Shown here piece by piece: positions 25,624 through 34,247 of a stretch of 64,000 nt of DNA (position 1 is its first letter; each line of letters starts with the position of its first letter). Both the position numbers and the translations under genes were made by a program. A model generated the notes under the pieces. It ran no database searches and was not told the origin of the DNA. It was given only the letters and a program-made list of their open reading frames with translations. The stretch comes from Bradyrhizobium sp. CCGUVB4N (lineage in GTDB: Bacteria > Pseudomonadota > Alphaproteobacteria > Rhizobiales > Xanthobacteraceae): the NCBI RefSeq assembly GCF_024199945.1, contig NZ_JANADP010000001.1, positions 4,464,001 through 4,528,000 of the forward strand. The letters are read 5' to 3'.

Positions 25624-26403
25624 TCAGCCCCACAGCGCCGTCACGATCGCATCCAGCCCATCCGTCAACGCTGCCGGCCCTGGCTGCAGGATGATCGGCG
25701 ACTTGATCTCGACAATCCGGTCATCGCGCACCGCTGGAATTTCGTTCCACCGCTCGCGCTGCCTGATGCGGGCAGGCACGACCTTTTTGCCGCACCATGA
25801 CGCGAGGATCACGTCCGGCGCGGCCTCACGCACCGCATCCGCAGAGATAATGCGATCCTTCGCGGCCTGCCGATGGCGCAGGTCCGGAAACACGTCTTCA
25901 CCGCCGGCGATCTCGATCAGCTCGGAGACCCAGCCGATGCCGGAGATCAAGGGATCGTCCCATTCTTCGAAATAGACTCTTGGTCGTGGCGAGCGGCGAG
26001 GCGCGGCCGCAATCGTCGCGAGGCGCTGCTCGAAACCGTTCGCAAGTTCCTCCGCCCGCCCGGCCGCACCGACCAGTGCACCCAGAGTGCGGATCATCGA
26101 CAAAATGCCTGCGACGTCGCGCTGGTTGAAGACGTGGACGTCGATGCCCGCGCGCACGAGGTCGGCGGTGATGTCGGCCTGGAGATCGGAGAAGGCCAGA
26201 ACGAGGTCGGGTTCCAGCGCCAGCACCTTGGGGATGTCCGCAGAGACGAATGCGGAGACCCGCGGCTTCTCGCGTCGGACCTGCGGTGGGCGGACGGCAT
26301 AGCCGGAGACGCCAACGATGCGGTCCTGCTCGCCGAGCAGATAGAGCGTTTCCACCGTCTCTTCGGTCAGGCAGACGATGCGGCGGGGCGGGAAGTGGCG
26401 CAT
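25624..26403 (-). CDS. BtuF-like cobalamin/iron-siderophore-type substrate-binding protein
   Basis: This 259-residue protein starts at MRHFPPRRIVCLTEETVETL (26403). It has the periplasmic-binding-like layout of BtuF/FhuD: GVSGYAVRPPQ, LEPDLVLAFSDLQADI, then FEEWDDPLISGIGWVSELIE, the type of segment seen in BtuF-like binding proteins. No signal peptide is visible with this start, and the 29 extra residues available upstream do not provide one either. It may therefore be cytoplasmic or have another start, and I cannot say whether it works with a transporter. No permease or ATPase gene is nearby. Confidence 0.8.
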   Translation of the reverse strand: MRHFPPRRIVCLTEETVETLYLLGEQDRIVGVSGYAVRPPQVRREKPRVSAFVSADIPKVLALEPDLVLAFSDLQADITADLVRAGIDVHVFNQRDVAGILSMIRTLGALVGAAGRAEELANGFEQRLATIAAAPRRSPRPRVYFEEWDDPLISGIGWVSELIEIAGGEDVFPDLRHRQAAKDRIISADAVREAAPDVILASWCGKKVVPARIRQRERWNEIPAVRDDRIVEIKSPIILQPGPAALTDGLDAIVTALWG

Positions 26404-26522
26404 GGGAGGAGCATATGCCCGAATGGCAGGTCCGATGTCACGGCAACCATTACCTCCGACGTCATTGCTTTGCCCCGCGAAGCCATTCACGCTGAGACAA
26501 CAACGAATTGGGAGGAGATCTG

Positions 26523-26921
26523 ATGACGCCGCTCGAGAAACTTAAAGCGATGAAGATGCCGTTCGCGGAGCTCAAGGGCGTCGAGTTCGTCGAGGCCGAG
26601 AAGGATCGCGTGGTAGCGCGAATGACAGTGCGGCCCGATCTCTGCACGCTGCATCACACCGTCCATGGCGGCGCGGTGATGGCGTTCGCCGATTCCGTCG
26701 GCGCGGCGGCGACCGTGATCAACCTGCCGGAGGACGCCAAGGGCACGACCACGCTGGAGAGCAAGACCAACTTCATCGGCGGCGCCAAGGAGGGAACCAC
26801 CGTTATCGCCACCGCCACCCCGGTCCACCGGGGCCGACGGACCCAGGTCTGGACCACCCGGCTGGAGACCGAGGACGGCAAGCTGGTCGCCATCGTGACC
26901 CAGACCCAGCTCGTCCTGTAA
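26523..26921 (+). CDS. PaaI-family hotdog thioesterase
   Basis: The start at 26523 is preceded by a strong ggaggag site. The 132-residue hotdog-fold protein has the motif TLHHTVHGGAVMAFADSVGA, with the catalytic His-Gly-Gly region of PaaI/DUF4442-type thioesterases, and SKTNFIGGAKEGTTV later. Such enzymes cleave acyl-CoA or aryl-CoA thioesters, for example in phenylacetate-type catabolism. No catabolic neighbours are seen here. The divergent BtuF-like gene shares the upstream region. Confidence 0.88.
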   Translation: MTPLEKLKAMKMPFAELKGVEFVEAEKDRVVARMTVRPDLCTLHHTVHGGAVMAFADSVGAAATVINLPEDAKGTTTLESKTNFIGGAKEGTTVIATATPVHRGRRTQVWTTRLETEDGKLVAIVTQTQLVL

Positions 26922-27073
26922 GACTACGGGGCCTTGATTTTGTTAACGAATTAGTCGCTTCCGCTGCCTCAAACTTGAGCAGGTTCCCGTCTTGAAAAGT
27001 TTGTTGCGACGCACAATATTGGAGGCCTAGGGATTCGAACGCCTCCTCGAGGGACACCAAGAGGAGTTTTGAC

Positions 27074-27679
27074 GTGGTACTTGAAGACACCGTCCGCACC
27101 GCCCCGGGCTATGTGCGGACCCTGATCCAGCAGGAAGAATTGCCGCTGTTGCGCGATCACCTGCTGAGGCTTGATGCCGCAAGCCGGCATGACCGTTTCA
27201 ACGGGTTTCTCGACGACAGCTTCATCGAGCGTTACGCCGCCCGCTGCGCCGAAGATGGCACCGTGATCGTCGCCTATATCGTCGATGGCGTGGTCCGTGG
27301 TGCAGCCGAGCTGCATCCGCCGGAGGGCGATTCGTTGCCCGAAGTCGCCTTCAGCGTGGAAGCCTCCGCTCGCCGCCAGAACGTCGGCACCGTGTTGTTC
27401 AGCCGCCTGATCGCGGAAGCGCGCTGGAAGGGCTACAAGAGCCTGCGCATCACCACCGGCGCGGAGAATCACGCCATGCGGGCGCTCGCCAAGAAGTTCG
27501 GCGCGCATCTGCAGTTTCGCCACGGTGAATCCACCGGCACGATCGATCTTGGCAAGACGCCCGAGGCCGAGCTCGCTGATCTCGCAGCGGCGCCGTTCAA
27601 GGCCGGTCGCGCGATTCTCAACTTCAATTCGACCTGCTGGAAGCTGATCTCCAGCATGTACGGCAATCGCGCCGCCTGA
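27074..27679 (+). CDS. GNAT-family N-acetyltransferase
   Basis: A GTG start at 27074 is preceded by aagaggag. The product has 201 residues. The acetyl-CoA binding region is visible in VAFSVEASARRQNVGTVLFSRLIAEARWKG, the R/Q-x-x-G-x-x/G pattern of GNAT proteins, followed by ITTGAENHAMRALAKKFGAH. An N-terminal alpha/beta section (DHLLRLDAASRHDRFNG) precedes it. The acetyl acceptor is unknown. Confidence 0.85.
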   Translation: MVLEDTVRTAPGYVRTLIQQEELPLLRDHLLRLDAASRHDRFNGFLDDSFIERYAARCAEDGTVIVAYIVDGVVRGAAELHPPEGDSLPEVAFSVEASARRQNVGTVLFSRLIAEARWKGYKSLRITTGAENHAMRALAKKFGAHLQFRHGESTGTIDLGKTPEAELADLAAAPFKAGRAILNFNSTCWKLISSMYGNRAA

Positions 27680-27712
27680 GATCGAAAGACCTGAAATTAT
27701 AGGTCTGAATCA

Positions 27713-27743
27713 AAAAGCGGACCGGCTAGGCCGGTCCGCTTTT
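27713..27743. terminator. Bidirectional hairpin terminator
   Basis: The arm aaaagcggaccggc (27713-27726) pairs perfectly with gccggtccgctttt (27730-27743) around a three-base loop. It lies between the convergent GNAT gene and the next minus-strand gene and has a T-tract in both directions. Confidence 0.88.
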
Positions 27744-27767
27744 CGATTGAAGCAAGGGAATGAGCGC

Positions 27768-28073
27768 TCAGGTGCCGGTGCGCTTGTCGTTGCCGAAGCG
27801 GCGGACGACGCGGCGTTCGACCACGACGGAGCGCTGCGCACCTTGTTCGCCGGCGATCACGCGGGTCGCGGTGATACGGCTGTTGGTGCGGGCCTGCTTC
27901 TTCACTTCGGCCTGAACGACGTCCAGCGGCATCCCCATCAGCGAGGCGGCGATCTCTGCCTGCTGCTCCTGATCGTCGGTGATGCCGACGGCGGCGAAGA
28001 TCGCCTCGTCCAGGGTGGGCGGATCGTGGCGCACGCGCCGCGTGCCATATTTGGTATTCCAGTCTGCGCTCAT
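27768..28073 (-). CDS. Hypothetical protein (101 aa)
   Basis: This soluble 101-residue protein has no signal peptide and no recognised domain. It begins MSADWNTKYGTRRVRHDPPT and continues with an acidic helix DEAIFAAVGITDDQEQQ and a positively charged C-terminus (RVVRRFGNDKRTGT). The ATG has no close competing start, and the reading frame has the usual codon pattern of its neighbours. A function cannot be stated. Confidence 0.7.
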   Translation of the reverse strand: MSADWNTKYGTRRVRHDPPTLDEAIFAAVGITDDQEQQAEIAASLMGMPLDVVQAEVKKQARTNSRITATRVIAGEQGAQRSVVVERRVVRRFGNDKRTGT

Positions 28074-28158
28074 AACGGCCTCGTTTTGATGCCGGGATAC
28101 CTAGTGCGACCCATGTTGCATTGCAATATGAATTTGGTGTGGCATCTCAGCTATGCAC

Positions 28159-28458
28159 TCAAAGCTTTTCGAGCTTGCTGGCGTCGTAAAGTTCGAGCGT
28201 CGTCGCCCCGGTGGCGAGTGAGCGCAGGGCCCGTACGAAATCGCCGGACGCAGGTACCGCAAAATGGGCCGCAAGCGCGGCCCGGTCGGCCCATTGCTCG
28301 AAGAACACCAGCCTGAGCGGGTTCTCGCAGTCGACATGCACCGCATGTGAGATGCAGCCGGGCTCCAGGCGCGAACGATGGACGTGTTCGAGGCTGAGGC
28401 GGCGCGCGTCCTCGAACGCCTCGGGCCGGACCGTCACACTGCCAGTCACCACGATCAT
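28159..28458 (-). CDS. Antibiotic biosynthesis monooxygenase (ABM) domain protein
   Basis: The start at 28458 follows a ggagaa site and gives 99 residues: MIVVTGSVTVRPEAFEDA. Landmarks of the ABM fold are EPGCISHAVHVDCENPLRLV, FFEQWADRAALAAHF and the C-terminal helix. Single-domain ABM proteins are usually quinol monooxygenases or cofactor-free oxidases, often of unknown role. The frame continues upstream to 28902, but that part is a shadow of the DUF2161 gene. It follows that gene on the same strand. Confidence 0.85.
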   Translation of the reverse strand: MIVVTGSVTVRPEAFEDARRLSLEHVHRSRLEPGCISHAVHVDCENPLRLVFFEQWADRAALAAHFAVPASGDFVRALRSLATGATTLELYDASKLEKL

Positions 28459-28481
28459 GCCGTTCTCCACAGTGATGGCCG

Positions 28482-29168
28482 CTAGGGCAGGGATGCTTCG
28501 CGCGCGATGGTCTTGACCGGTGTCTGCGGCCAGCGCTTCAGCGCGGCGTGGCCGGCCTCGGTCAGCCGATAGATCCCGCGCTCGGCGCGTTCGAACCAGC
28601 CATAGACGTTGTGCAGGAGAATTTTGCCGGCATCGGGACAGCGTTCGCGCAATTCGCGCACGGCCCGCGGGCCTGCGGCGAGCTGCGATGCGCAGGCCAG
28701 CGCCTGTTGCCGGTAGGCCGTCATGATTGGCGCGCGCGTGCTGCCGCCGAGCACGGGATCGCCTTGGCGGCGCTGATGTTCGGCTACGAGCCGGGAGCGC
28801 GTCTTTGGCTCGCGGCGCGGGGCGGCCGTCGGCGGCTTCACCAGCACCTCGACCTGGCCGTTGTCGGCCACCCCGAGCATACCGAAGCCGAGGCGCCGAC
28901 ACAGATTGCGATAGCGCGCGTCGCTCTCGCGGCCCTTGCCGCGGATCGACATCTTTGCGGCGATCCAGACCTCGTCACCTGCCGGCGCGCGATCGACCGC
29001 CTGCAGGATAAGCTCGAGATTGAAGGCGAGCTTGAGCTCGCCGATTACCACCACCGGCGGATCGCCGGCGCTCAGCCCCACGAGATCGCAACCGCCGATC
29101 TCGCCCTTCACGGAGAAGCCGAGCTCTTCGAGGAAGCGTTTCACGGGGAGATAGAGCTCGGTTTCCAA
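28482..29168 (-). CDS. DUF2161 domain protein, probable PD-(D/E)XK nuclease-like
   Basis: This 228-residue protein begins METELYLPVKRFLEELGFSV, followed by GEIGGCDLVGLSAGDPPVVVIGELKL, which is the D-x(n)-E-x-K pattern of PD-(D/E)XK phosphodiesterases (Asp near 28, ExK near 45). The C-terminal part has a winged-helix-like segment (LLHNVYGWFERAERGIYRLT). Family members are called putative PDDEXK-type phosphodiesterases of unknown target. It is divergent from the first GrlR-like gene and directly upstream of the ABM gene. Confidence 0.82.
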   Translation of the reverse strand: METELYLPVKRFLEELGFSVKGEIGGCDLVGLSAGDPPVVVIGELKLAFNLELILQAVDRAPAGDEVWIAAKMSIRGKGRESDARYRNLCRRLGFGMLGVADNGQVEVLVKPPTAAPRREPKTRSRLVAEHQRRQGDPVLGGSTRAPIMTAYRQQALACASQLAAGPRAVRELRERCPDAGKILLHNVYGWFERAERGIYRLTEAGHAALKRWPQTPVKTIAREASLP

Positions 29169-29294
29169 GGCGAGTTTCCGATCGGAGAATCAGTTGCGGC
29201 CAGTTTAGCCCGGATCGAACTCGGGCTGCCGGCCATTTGCCCGGACGCTGTCAAGCCAGCTATACCCCTGCGCGGGGAACAAGCGGGCGCGACG

Positions 29295-29642
29295 ATGACG
29301 ATCAGGAACGGGCTCTATCATATCCGGATCGAGATGCTGGATGGCGTCCAGGGCGGTAATCAGGGTGTCATGGTGCTGCGTGACGGCACCATGCGTGGCG
29401 GCGATTCCTTTTTCTTTGCCTATGGCAGCTACACGTCCGCCGATGGCAGATGGAAGGGCGAGCTGACCAACGAGGAGCATTCGCCCTCGTTCGACGAGCG
29501 CCCGGTGTGGGGCCGCAGGGTCGTGACCATCGGCTTCAGCGGCACCTATACCGATGAGACCGCCTACGGCGAAGGCATGGCGCTCGCCGGCAAGCAGAGC
29601 ATCCGTTTCAAGGGCAATCTGCGCCTGCTTGTGCCGGATTGA
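29295..29642 (+). CDS. GrlR-like family protein, single domain (115 aa)
   Basis: The ATG at 29295 gives a 115-residue protein: NGLYHIRIEMLDGVQGGNQGVMV, then GDSFFFAYGSYTSADGRWKG, HSPSFDE and a closing ALAGKQSIRFKG. This matches the single domain of the GrlR-like family; the E. coli founder is a repressor-type adaptor of a type III secretion regulator. The two relatives at 34358 and 37403 carry the same unit twice. There is no type III secretion gene here, so the family role in this organism is unknown. It converges on the SDR gene. Confidence 0.82.
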   Translation: MTIRNGLYHIRIEMLDGVQGGNQGVMVLRDGTMRGGDSFFFAYGSYTSADGRWKGELTNEEHSPSFDERPVWGRRVVTIGFSGTYTDETAYGEGMALAGKQSIRFKGNLRLLVPD

Positions 29643-30323
29643 TCAGACCCGTCCGCTCACCGGAATGAGCGCGCCGGTGACGCCGCTTGCGGCGTCGCTC
29701 GCCAGGAACAGGATCACCTCGGCAAGCTCCTGCGGTGTCACCCATTTGGCGAAGTCGGCTTTCGGCATGTCGGCGCGGTTGGCCTTGGTGTCGATGATCG
29801 ACGGCAGCACCGCGTTCACGGTGACCTTGCCCTTCCATTCGTTGGCCAGCGCTTCGGTGAGGCGGTGCACGCCGGCCTTCGACGCCGCGTAGGGACCCAT
29901 GCCCGAGCCCGCCTGCAGCGCGCCCATGGCGCCGATGTTGACGATGCGGCCAGCCTTCGAGGTGGCCAAATGCGGCAACGCCGCGTGCGAGGCGTTGAGC
30001 GCCGTCAGCACGTTCAGCGCATGCATGCGGTGCCAGGTCTTGATGTCGCCGTCACCGACGGTCTCGAAGGCAAAGCCGCCGGCGATGTTGACCAGGGCGT
30101 CCAGTCCGCCGAAATGCTTCGCGGCTGCGTCCACCGCCGACTTCGCCTGAGCAGCATCGGACAGGTCGACGCCGCCGATCTCGATGCGCTCGGTCGTCGC
30201 AGGCATTTGAGAGGGCGCATGGTCGATGCCGGCGATCCGCGCGCCGCGTGATTGCGCGATGTCGGCGACCACCTTGCCAAGCGCGCCGAACGCGCCGGTC
30301 ACGACAATGATTTTTCCCTGCAC
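29643..30323 (-). CDS. Short-chain dehydrogenase/reductase
   Basis: This 226-residue SDR has the cofactor motif VVTGAFGALGKVVADIA (TGxxxGxG), the NIAGG motif near residue 80 and the catalytic Tyr/Lys pair in GPYAASKAGVHRLTEALA. The active Ser lies shortly before (INGAMGALQAGS region, read as NIGAMG). It belongs to the classical NAD(P)-dependent group. The substrate is unknown. Its stop directly abuts the GrlR-like gene end. Confidence 0.92.
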   Translation of the reverse strand: MQGKIIVVTGAFGALGKVVADIAQSRGARIAGIDHAPSQMPATTERIEIGGVDLSDAAQAKSAVDAAAKHFGGLDALVNIAGGFAFETVGDGDIKTWHRMHALNVLTALNASHAALPHLATSKAGRIVNIGAMGALQAGSGMGPYAASKAGVHRLTEALANEWKGKVTVNAVLPSIIDTKANRADMPKADFAKWVTPQELAEVILFLASDAASGVTGALIPVSGRV

Positions 30324-30442
30324 GATACTCTCCGTCGTCTCGCTTCGCGCCGACTATTGCGTGAGGCGAATTGGACTTGCAATGGCGGCGGCATCAAGGC
30401 TGGGCTATAAATGCAACTTTAGGCGGCGACGGAGGGCGTTTC

Positions 30443-31165
30443 ATGTCTGATGAATTGCCGACTCTCGATAATCCTCCAGAGATCGTTGAATTGAAGCGTC
30501 CGCTGGAGAATTTCCGGGCGGCATTGGGCAGACGAGGCCCCGTGCGCGTGGTGGCGATGGGGTCGTCCTCGACTGCGGGACTTCGCAATGTCGTTCCCTA
30601 TCCCGCGCGGCTCGAGCTGTATTTGAGAAAACACTACAAGGATGACGATCCCCATCCGAACATTCGGATCGACGTTTTCAACCGCGGCCAGGGCGGCCAG
30701 GAAGCGCCATTGGAAGTGCCTCGGTTCGACGACGATATCTTTGCCGACAATCCTTCTCTGGTGCTCTGGCAGGTCGGGACCAACGCGGTCTTTCGCCAGA
30801 AGGAGTTCAACTTCGACGAAGTGGTCGCGAGCATCACCAGGGGATTGGCCCTCCTGCGCAATCACCCGACCATGGATGTCATCCTGATCGACCCGCAATA
30901 TGTGACGGCCATGCTGTTCGACGACAACGCCGATCTCGCGGAGAAGATGGTTTCGGCGATCCGAACCGCGGCGGAGGACGCCGAGGTCAACCTGTTCCAG
31001 CGTTGGGCGCTCATGCGCCACTGGCACGTCTACAACAAGGTCTCGTTCGAGCAGCTGCTCGATCCGGAGGATGACCTGAAGCTGCATCAGAGCAATTGGA
31101 GTACCATGCAGGTATCGCTCGCGCTGACCAATTCCATCATCAAGGCCGCAACTCCGACAGCGTGA
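30443..31165 (+). CDS. SGNH/GDSL-type hydrolase
   Basis: The start at 30443 is preceded by ggaggg and gives 240 residues without an evident signal peptide. The N-terminal nucleophile block is VRVVAMGSSSTAGLRN (GDS-like GSSS), followed by IDVFNRGQGGQEA (Gly of block II) and VLWQVGTNAVF, a block III-like Gly-x-Asn. The catalytic Asp/His pair could be in the C-terminal DDLKLHQSNW. These are esterases or lipases acting on unknown substrates. The frame continues upstream to 30371 without a better start. Confidence 0.85.
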   Translation: MSDELPTLDNPPEIVELKRPLENFRAALGRRGPVRVVAMGSSSTAGLRNVVPYPARLELYLRKHYKDDDPHPNIRIDVFNRGQGGQEAPLEVPRFDDDIFADNPSLVLWQVGTNAVFRQKEFNFDEVVASITRGLALLRNHPTMDVILIDPQYVTAMLFDDNADLAEKMVSAIRTAAEDAEVNLFQRWALMRHWHVYNKVSFEQLLDPEDDLKLHQSNWSTMQVSLALTNSIIKAATPTA

Positions 31166-31180
31166 GGCGCTTGTCGTCGA

Positions 31181-31924
31181 TCACGGCTGAAGGTAGCGCT
31201 CCTTCAGCGCGGTTCGCTCCGCTGCCCCGAGCTTGATGCCGTCGCGCAGGTAAGTTTCGACATCGCCGTACTCGCCGCTGACGGCATCGAAGGCGGCGTC
31301 GAGATAGGAAGCGTTGACCGAGCCGATCGCGTCGAGGACGTCGGCGGGCAGATCGGAGACGCTCGACACGTCGCGCTTGTAGTGGCGATTGGTCAGCAGG
31401 TAATCCTCTGCAATGATCGCCTCGGGCACGCCGAGCGCATGCAGGATCAGTGCGCTGGCAAAGCCGGTGCGGTCCTTGCCGGCGGTACAGTGGATCACGA
31501 GCGGGGCGCGGGCCTGCAGGAGATGGCCGAACAGCATGCGGAAGCTGTGCGTGTTGTGGCGGACATAGTTGCGATAGGACTCGCGCATCAGTTCGAGCGC
31601 GACGGGCGCAGTCAGCGTGCCCCTGGCGAGCTCGGTGCGCAGTGAGGCCACGACCGTCGGCTCGATCGGAAGCGAATGCACCGTGATCTCGTTGACGACG
31701 CAGACGCCGGCCGCGCGCTCCTCGACGCCGCGGAAGTCGAACGCGCTTCTGACGCCGAGTGCGCGGACGATCGCGATGTCTTCAGCGGTGAGCTGGCCGA
31801 GATGATTGGAGCGGAAAATGTGGCGCCAGCGCGTGGTACGGCCGTCGCTGGTGGCGTAACCGCCGAGGTCGCGAAAATTGCTGGCGCCTTGCAAGGCGAG
31901 GTGACGGGCAGGGGAGTCTGACAT
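31181..31924 (-). CDS. Tyrosine-protein phosphatase (Y_phosphatase3 type)
   Basis: This 247-residue protein opens with NFRDLGGYATSDGRTTRWRHIFRS, the usual start of this family, and has the catalytic CX5R loop in VIHCTAGKDRTGFASALIL. The family acts on phosphotyrosine or phosphoinositides; the bacterial targets are mostly unknown. It stands alone and is divergent from the MliC-like protein gene. Confidence 0.92.
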   Translation of the reverse strand: MSDSPARHLALQGASNFRDLGGYATSDGRTTRWRHIFRSNHLGQLTAEDIAIVRALGVRSAFDFRGVEERAAGVCVVNEITVHSLPIEPTVVASLRTELARGTLTAPVALELMRESYRNYVRHNTHSFRMLFGHLLQARAPLVIHCTAGKDRTGFASALILHALGVPEAIIAEDYLLTNRHYKRDVSSVSDLPADVLDAIGSVNASYLDAAFDAVSGEYGDVETYLRDGIKLGAAERTALKERYLQP

Positions 31925-31972
31925 CGGAGCTGCTTTTGTTATGTTGCCGACGGACCATTACAGGGGGCGATC

Positions 31973-32284
31973 ATGGGCCGACACAAGGCCATTCTTTTGG
32001 GGATCAGCATGCTGACGGCTGCAATTTCCGGGGCGCGGCAGGCCGACGCGCAGACATTTCGGAACTACCGCTGCGCCGATGGTACGCAGTTCATTGTTGC
32101 GTTTTATGACGGCGACAAGCGCGCGTTCCTCCAGATCGACGGCGAACCGGCGACGCTTGCCAAGCGGTTGGCTCTTTCGGGGGTGCGCTATTCGGGAGCG
32201 GGCAACACGTTGAGGATCGGCAAGACCGGGGCGACCACGGTCAAGCATCTGAAGCGGCCGGCGACGGCCTGCGCGGTGATCTGA
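31973..32284 (+). CDS. MliC-like (lysozyme inhibitor fold) secreted protein
   Basis: This 103-residue protein has an N-terminal signal (about 25 residues, ending near RQADA). The mature part begins NYRCADGTQFIVAFYDGDKR, then LAKRLALSGVRYSGAGNTLR, and ends with TACAVI. A cysteine at each end and the SGVRYS-type segment fit the MliC/C-type lysozyme inhibitor fold. Real inhibitor activity is not shown by the sequence. A strong terminator follows directly. Confidence 0.75.
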   Translation: MGRHKAILLGISMLTAAISGARQADAQTFRNYRCADGTQFIVAFYDGDKRAFLQIDGEPATLAKRLALSGVRYSGAGNTLRIGKTGATTVKHLKRPATACAVI

Positions 32285-32305
32285 CGCTAATCACGTCTGG
32301 AATCA

Positions 32306-32339
32306 AAAAGGGTCGAAACCTCGTTGTTTCGACCCTTTT
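32306..32339. terminator. Rho-independent terminator between convergent genes
   Basis: The arm aaaagggtcgaaac (32306-32319) pairs with gtttcgaccctttt (32326-32339) over a six-base loop, with T-tracts on both sides. It follows the MliC-like gene and serves the minus-strand DUF2735 gene as well. Confidence 0.9.
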
Positions 32340-32394
32340 CAAACTTCCGCTGCGCGCTTGGAGGAGCGCGTCGGTCTCAAACCAGATGCTGGCA

Positions 32395-32598
32395 TTAGCG
32401 TTCCCATTTGGGCTTTGCTTCGTCGACCGCGTCCTGGTGGTACCAGCTGTCGCTGCAGATCGAGACGTTCGCGGGAAGCGAAGCGTGATCGGCGGGAAAG
32501 CGGGTCTCGCCATAGCGGCGTCCGGCGAGAGCCGCGCGGCCCCCGGCGGGGAATTGATAGATCTTCGCAGATCCCTGACTCAGTCCATTGTTCATCAT
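32395..32598 (-). CDS. DUF2735 family small protein
   Basis: The ATG at 32598 is preceded by caggagcaatcgc, a good ribosome site, giving 67 residues. It contains SQGSAKIYQFPAGGRAALAG, the hallmark of the short rhizobial DUF2735 family. Codons further upstream, to 32757, lack any protein-like signal. The role is unknown, but its placement next to glnII fits my recollection that DUF2735 genes often sit beside rhizobial glnII. Confidence 0.8.
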   Translation of the reverse strand: MMNNGLSQGSAKIYQFPAGGRAALAGRRYGETRFPADHASLPANVSICSDSWYHQDAVDEAKPKWER

Positions 32599-33032
32599 GC
32601 GATTGCTCCTGGGTCGAAGCGCCTTGGCCTCCATGGTGCGCCCGACTCGTTCGATTGTGGTTACTGGAATCCCCATATCGGCCCGGCACTCCGAAATGCA
32701 AAGTGCTGAAAAGGAAATCAGTTTCCGCTCAATTTGTAGGCAGGTGATGGTCTGCACCCCCTAAGGCACCGTGTCGATGACTAACGCCTAGGCCATTCCA
32801 AAGGTTGCTGGGCAGGGGGTGGGGGCTTTACGAAAGTTGCCGGACGTTGATGCGCGTTTCATCGGCAACCTTCAGCTGGGGCTGGCCTGCTCCAGAATCA
32901 GGCGTTTTCCGCGGGATTTTTGCAGTGCAGCTTCACGCGAAGGTGCGCGCCTATGCCGCACGCTGCTGTGGACGGTTTGCCGCCCCCGGGCCGGTTCCGG
33001 TCGCGGTGGAAAACCTCCCGCGCTGCGGCCTT
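32599..33032. other. Upstream region of glnII, about 430 bp
   Basis: No gene with support is visible. Two overlapping short frames (32805-33146 and 32819-33136) are low-quality shadows. The region separates the divergent DUF2735 and glnII genes and contains the glnII promoter at its right end. I looked for an NtrC site and found no convincing dyad. Confidence 0.5.
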
Positions 33033-33050
33033 TTGGCACGCAAAATGCTT
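33033..33050 (+). promoter_or_regulatory. Sigma-54-type (-24/-12) promoter of glnII
   Basis: The sequence ttggcacgcaaaatgctt has the GG and GC pair with exactly ten bases between them, close to the consensus tggcac-N5-ttgc. It lies 83 bp before the glnII start. Bradyrhizobium glnII is known to be transcribed from a sigma-54 promoter under NtrC control, so the match is expected. The -12 element is imperfect (atgct for ttgcw). Confidence 0.8.
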
Positions 33051-33132
33051 ATAAGGCACCGGCCGATGATGGCCGGGTACAAACGTGCGGGGCTCTCAAC
33101 CCCACCTTTCGCATCATCTACAGAGAGGCTCA

Positions 33133-34167
33133 ATGACCAAGTATAAGCTCGAGTACATCTGGCTCGACGGATATACGCCGACTCCGAACTTGCGCGGCAA
33201 AACTCAGATCAAGGAATTCGCGTCGTTCCCGACGCTCGAGCAGCTTCCGCTCTGGGGCTTCGATGGCTCCTCCACCCAGCAGGCCGAAGGCCACAGCTCG
33301 GATTGCGTGCTGAAGCCGGTCGCGGTGTTCCCGGACGGCGCCCGCACCAACGGCGTGCTGGTGATGTGCGAAGTCATGATGCCCGATGGCAAGACCCCGC
33401 ACGCTTCCAACAAGCGCGCCACCATCCTCGACGACGCCGGCGCCTGGTTCGGCTTCGAGCAGGAATACTTCTTCTACAAGGACGGCCGTCCGCTCGGCTT
33501 CCCGGCCTCCGGTTATCCGGCGCCGCAGGGCCCGTACTACACCGGCGTCGGCTTCTCCAACGTCGGCGACGTCGCCCGCAAGATCGTCGAAGAGCATCTC
33601 GACCTCTGCCTGGCTGCCGGCATCAACCATGAAGGCATCAACGCGGAAGTCGCGAAGGGCCAGTGGGAATTCCAGATCTTCGGCAAGGGCTCCAAGAAGG
33701 CCGCTGACGAAATGTGGATGGCCCGCTACCTGATGCTGCGCCTGACCGAAAAGTACGGCATCGACATCGAGTTCCACTGCAAGCCGCTCGGCGACACCGA
33801 CTGGAACGGCTCCGGCATGCACGCCAACTTCTCGACCGAGTACATGCGTACGGTCGGCGGCAAGGAGTACTTCGAAGCGCTGATGGCGGCCTTCGACAAG
33901 AACCTGATGGACCACATCGCCGTCTACGGCCCGGACAACGACAAGCGTCTGACCGGCAAGCACGAGACCGCGCCGTGGAACAAGTTCAGCTACGGCGTGG
34001 CCGATCGTGGCGCGTCGATCCGCGTTCCGCACTCCTTCGTCAACAACGGTTACAAGGGCTATCTGGAAGACCGTCGTCCGAACTCGCAAGGCGACCCATA
34101 CCAGATCGCTTCGCAGATCCTGAAGACGATCGCGTCCGTCCCGGCTGACAAGAAGGCCGCGGCTTAA
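33133..34167 (+). CDS. glnII: Glutamine synthetase II (eukaryote-type)
   Basis: The ATG at 33133 gives 344 residues. It makes glutamine from glutamate, ammonia and ATP. Motifs of the GSII family are KLEYIWLDGYTPTPNLRGKT, LPLWGFDGSSTQQAEGHSSD, WFGFEQEYFFY (metal-binding Glu), AGINHEGINAEVAKGQWEFQ and YGVADRGASIRVPHSF. Rhizobia carry this octameric, heat-labile type besides the usual dodecameric GlnA, and it is induced by low nitrogen. The sigma-54-like promoter upstream agrees. A terminator follows the gene. Confidence 0.97.
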   Translation: MTKYKLEYIWLDGYTPTPNLRGKTQIKEFASFPTLEQLPLWGFDGSSTQQAEGHSSDCVLKPVAVFPDGARTNGVLVMCEVMMPDGKTPHASNKRATILDDAGAWFGFEQEYFFYKDGRPLGFPASGYPAPQGPYYTGVGFSNVGDVARKIVEEHLDLCLAAGINHEGINAEVAKGQWEFQIFGKGSKKAADEMWMARYLMLRLTEKYGIDIEFHCKPLGDTDWNGSGMHANFSTEYMRTVGGKEYFEALMAAFDKNLMDHIAVYGPDNDKRLTGKHETAPWNKFSYGVADRGASIRVPHSFVNNGYKGYLEDRRPNSQGDPYQIASQILKTIASVPADKKAAA

Positions 34168-34211
34168 GCATCCTCCAGGCCCGGGCCGGGGGCTGGCCCG
34201 GGTTGGCTTTC

Positions 34212-34247
34212 AAATCCGCCGGAGCTCATAAGGCTCCGGCGGATTTT
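34212..34247 (+). terminator. Rho-independent terminator of glnII
   Basis: The arm aaatccgccggagc (34212-34225) pairs with gctccggcggattttt (34232-34247), and T residues follow. A weaker G/C-rich hairpin (gcccgggcc.../ggcccggg) precedes it near 34180-34200. Confidence 0.88.

Noticed and set aside
26404..26522. Cobalamin riboswitch upstream of the BtuF-like gene
   Set aside because: The 119-bp region lacks the conserved B12-box bases and is too short for the full structure.
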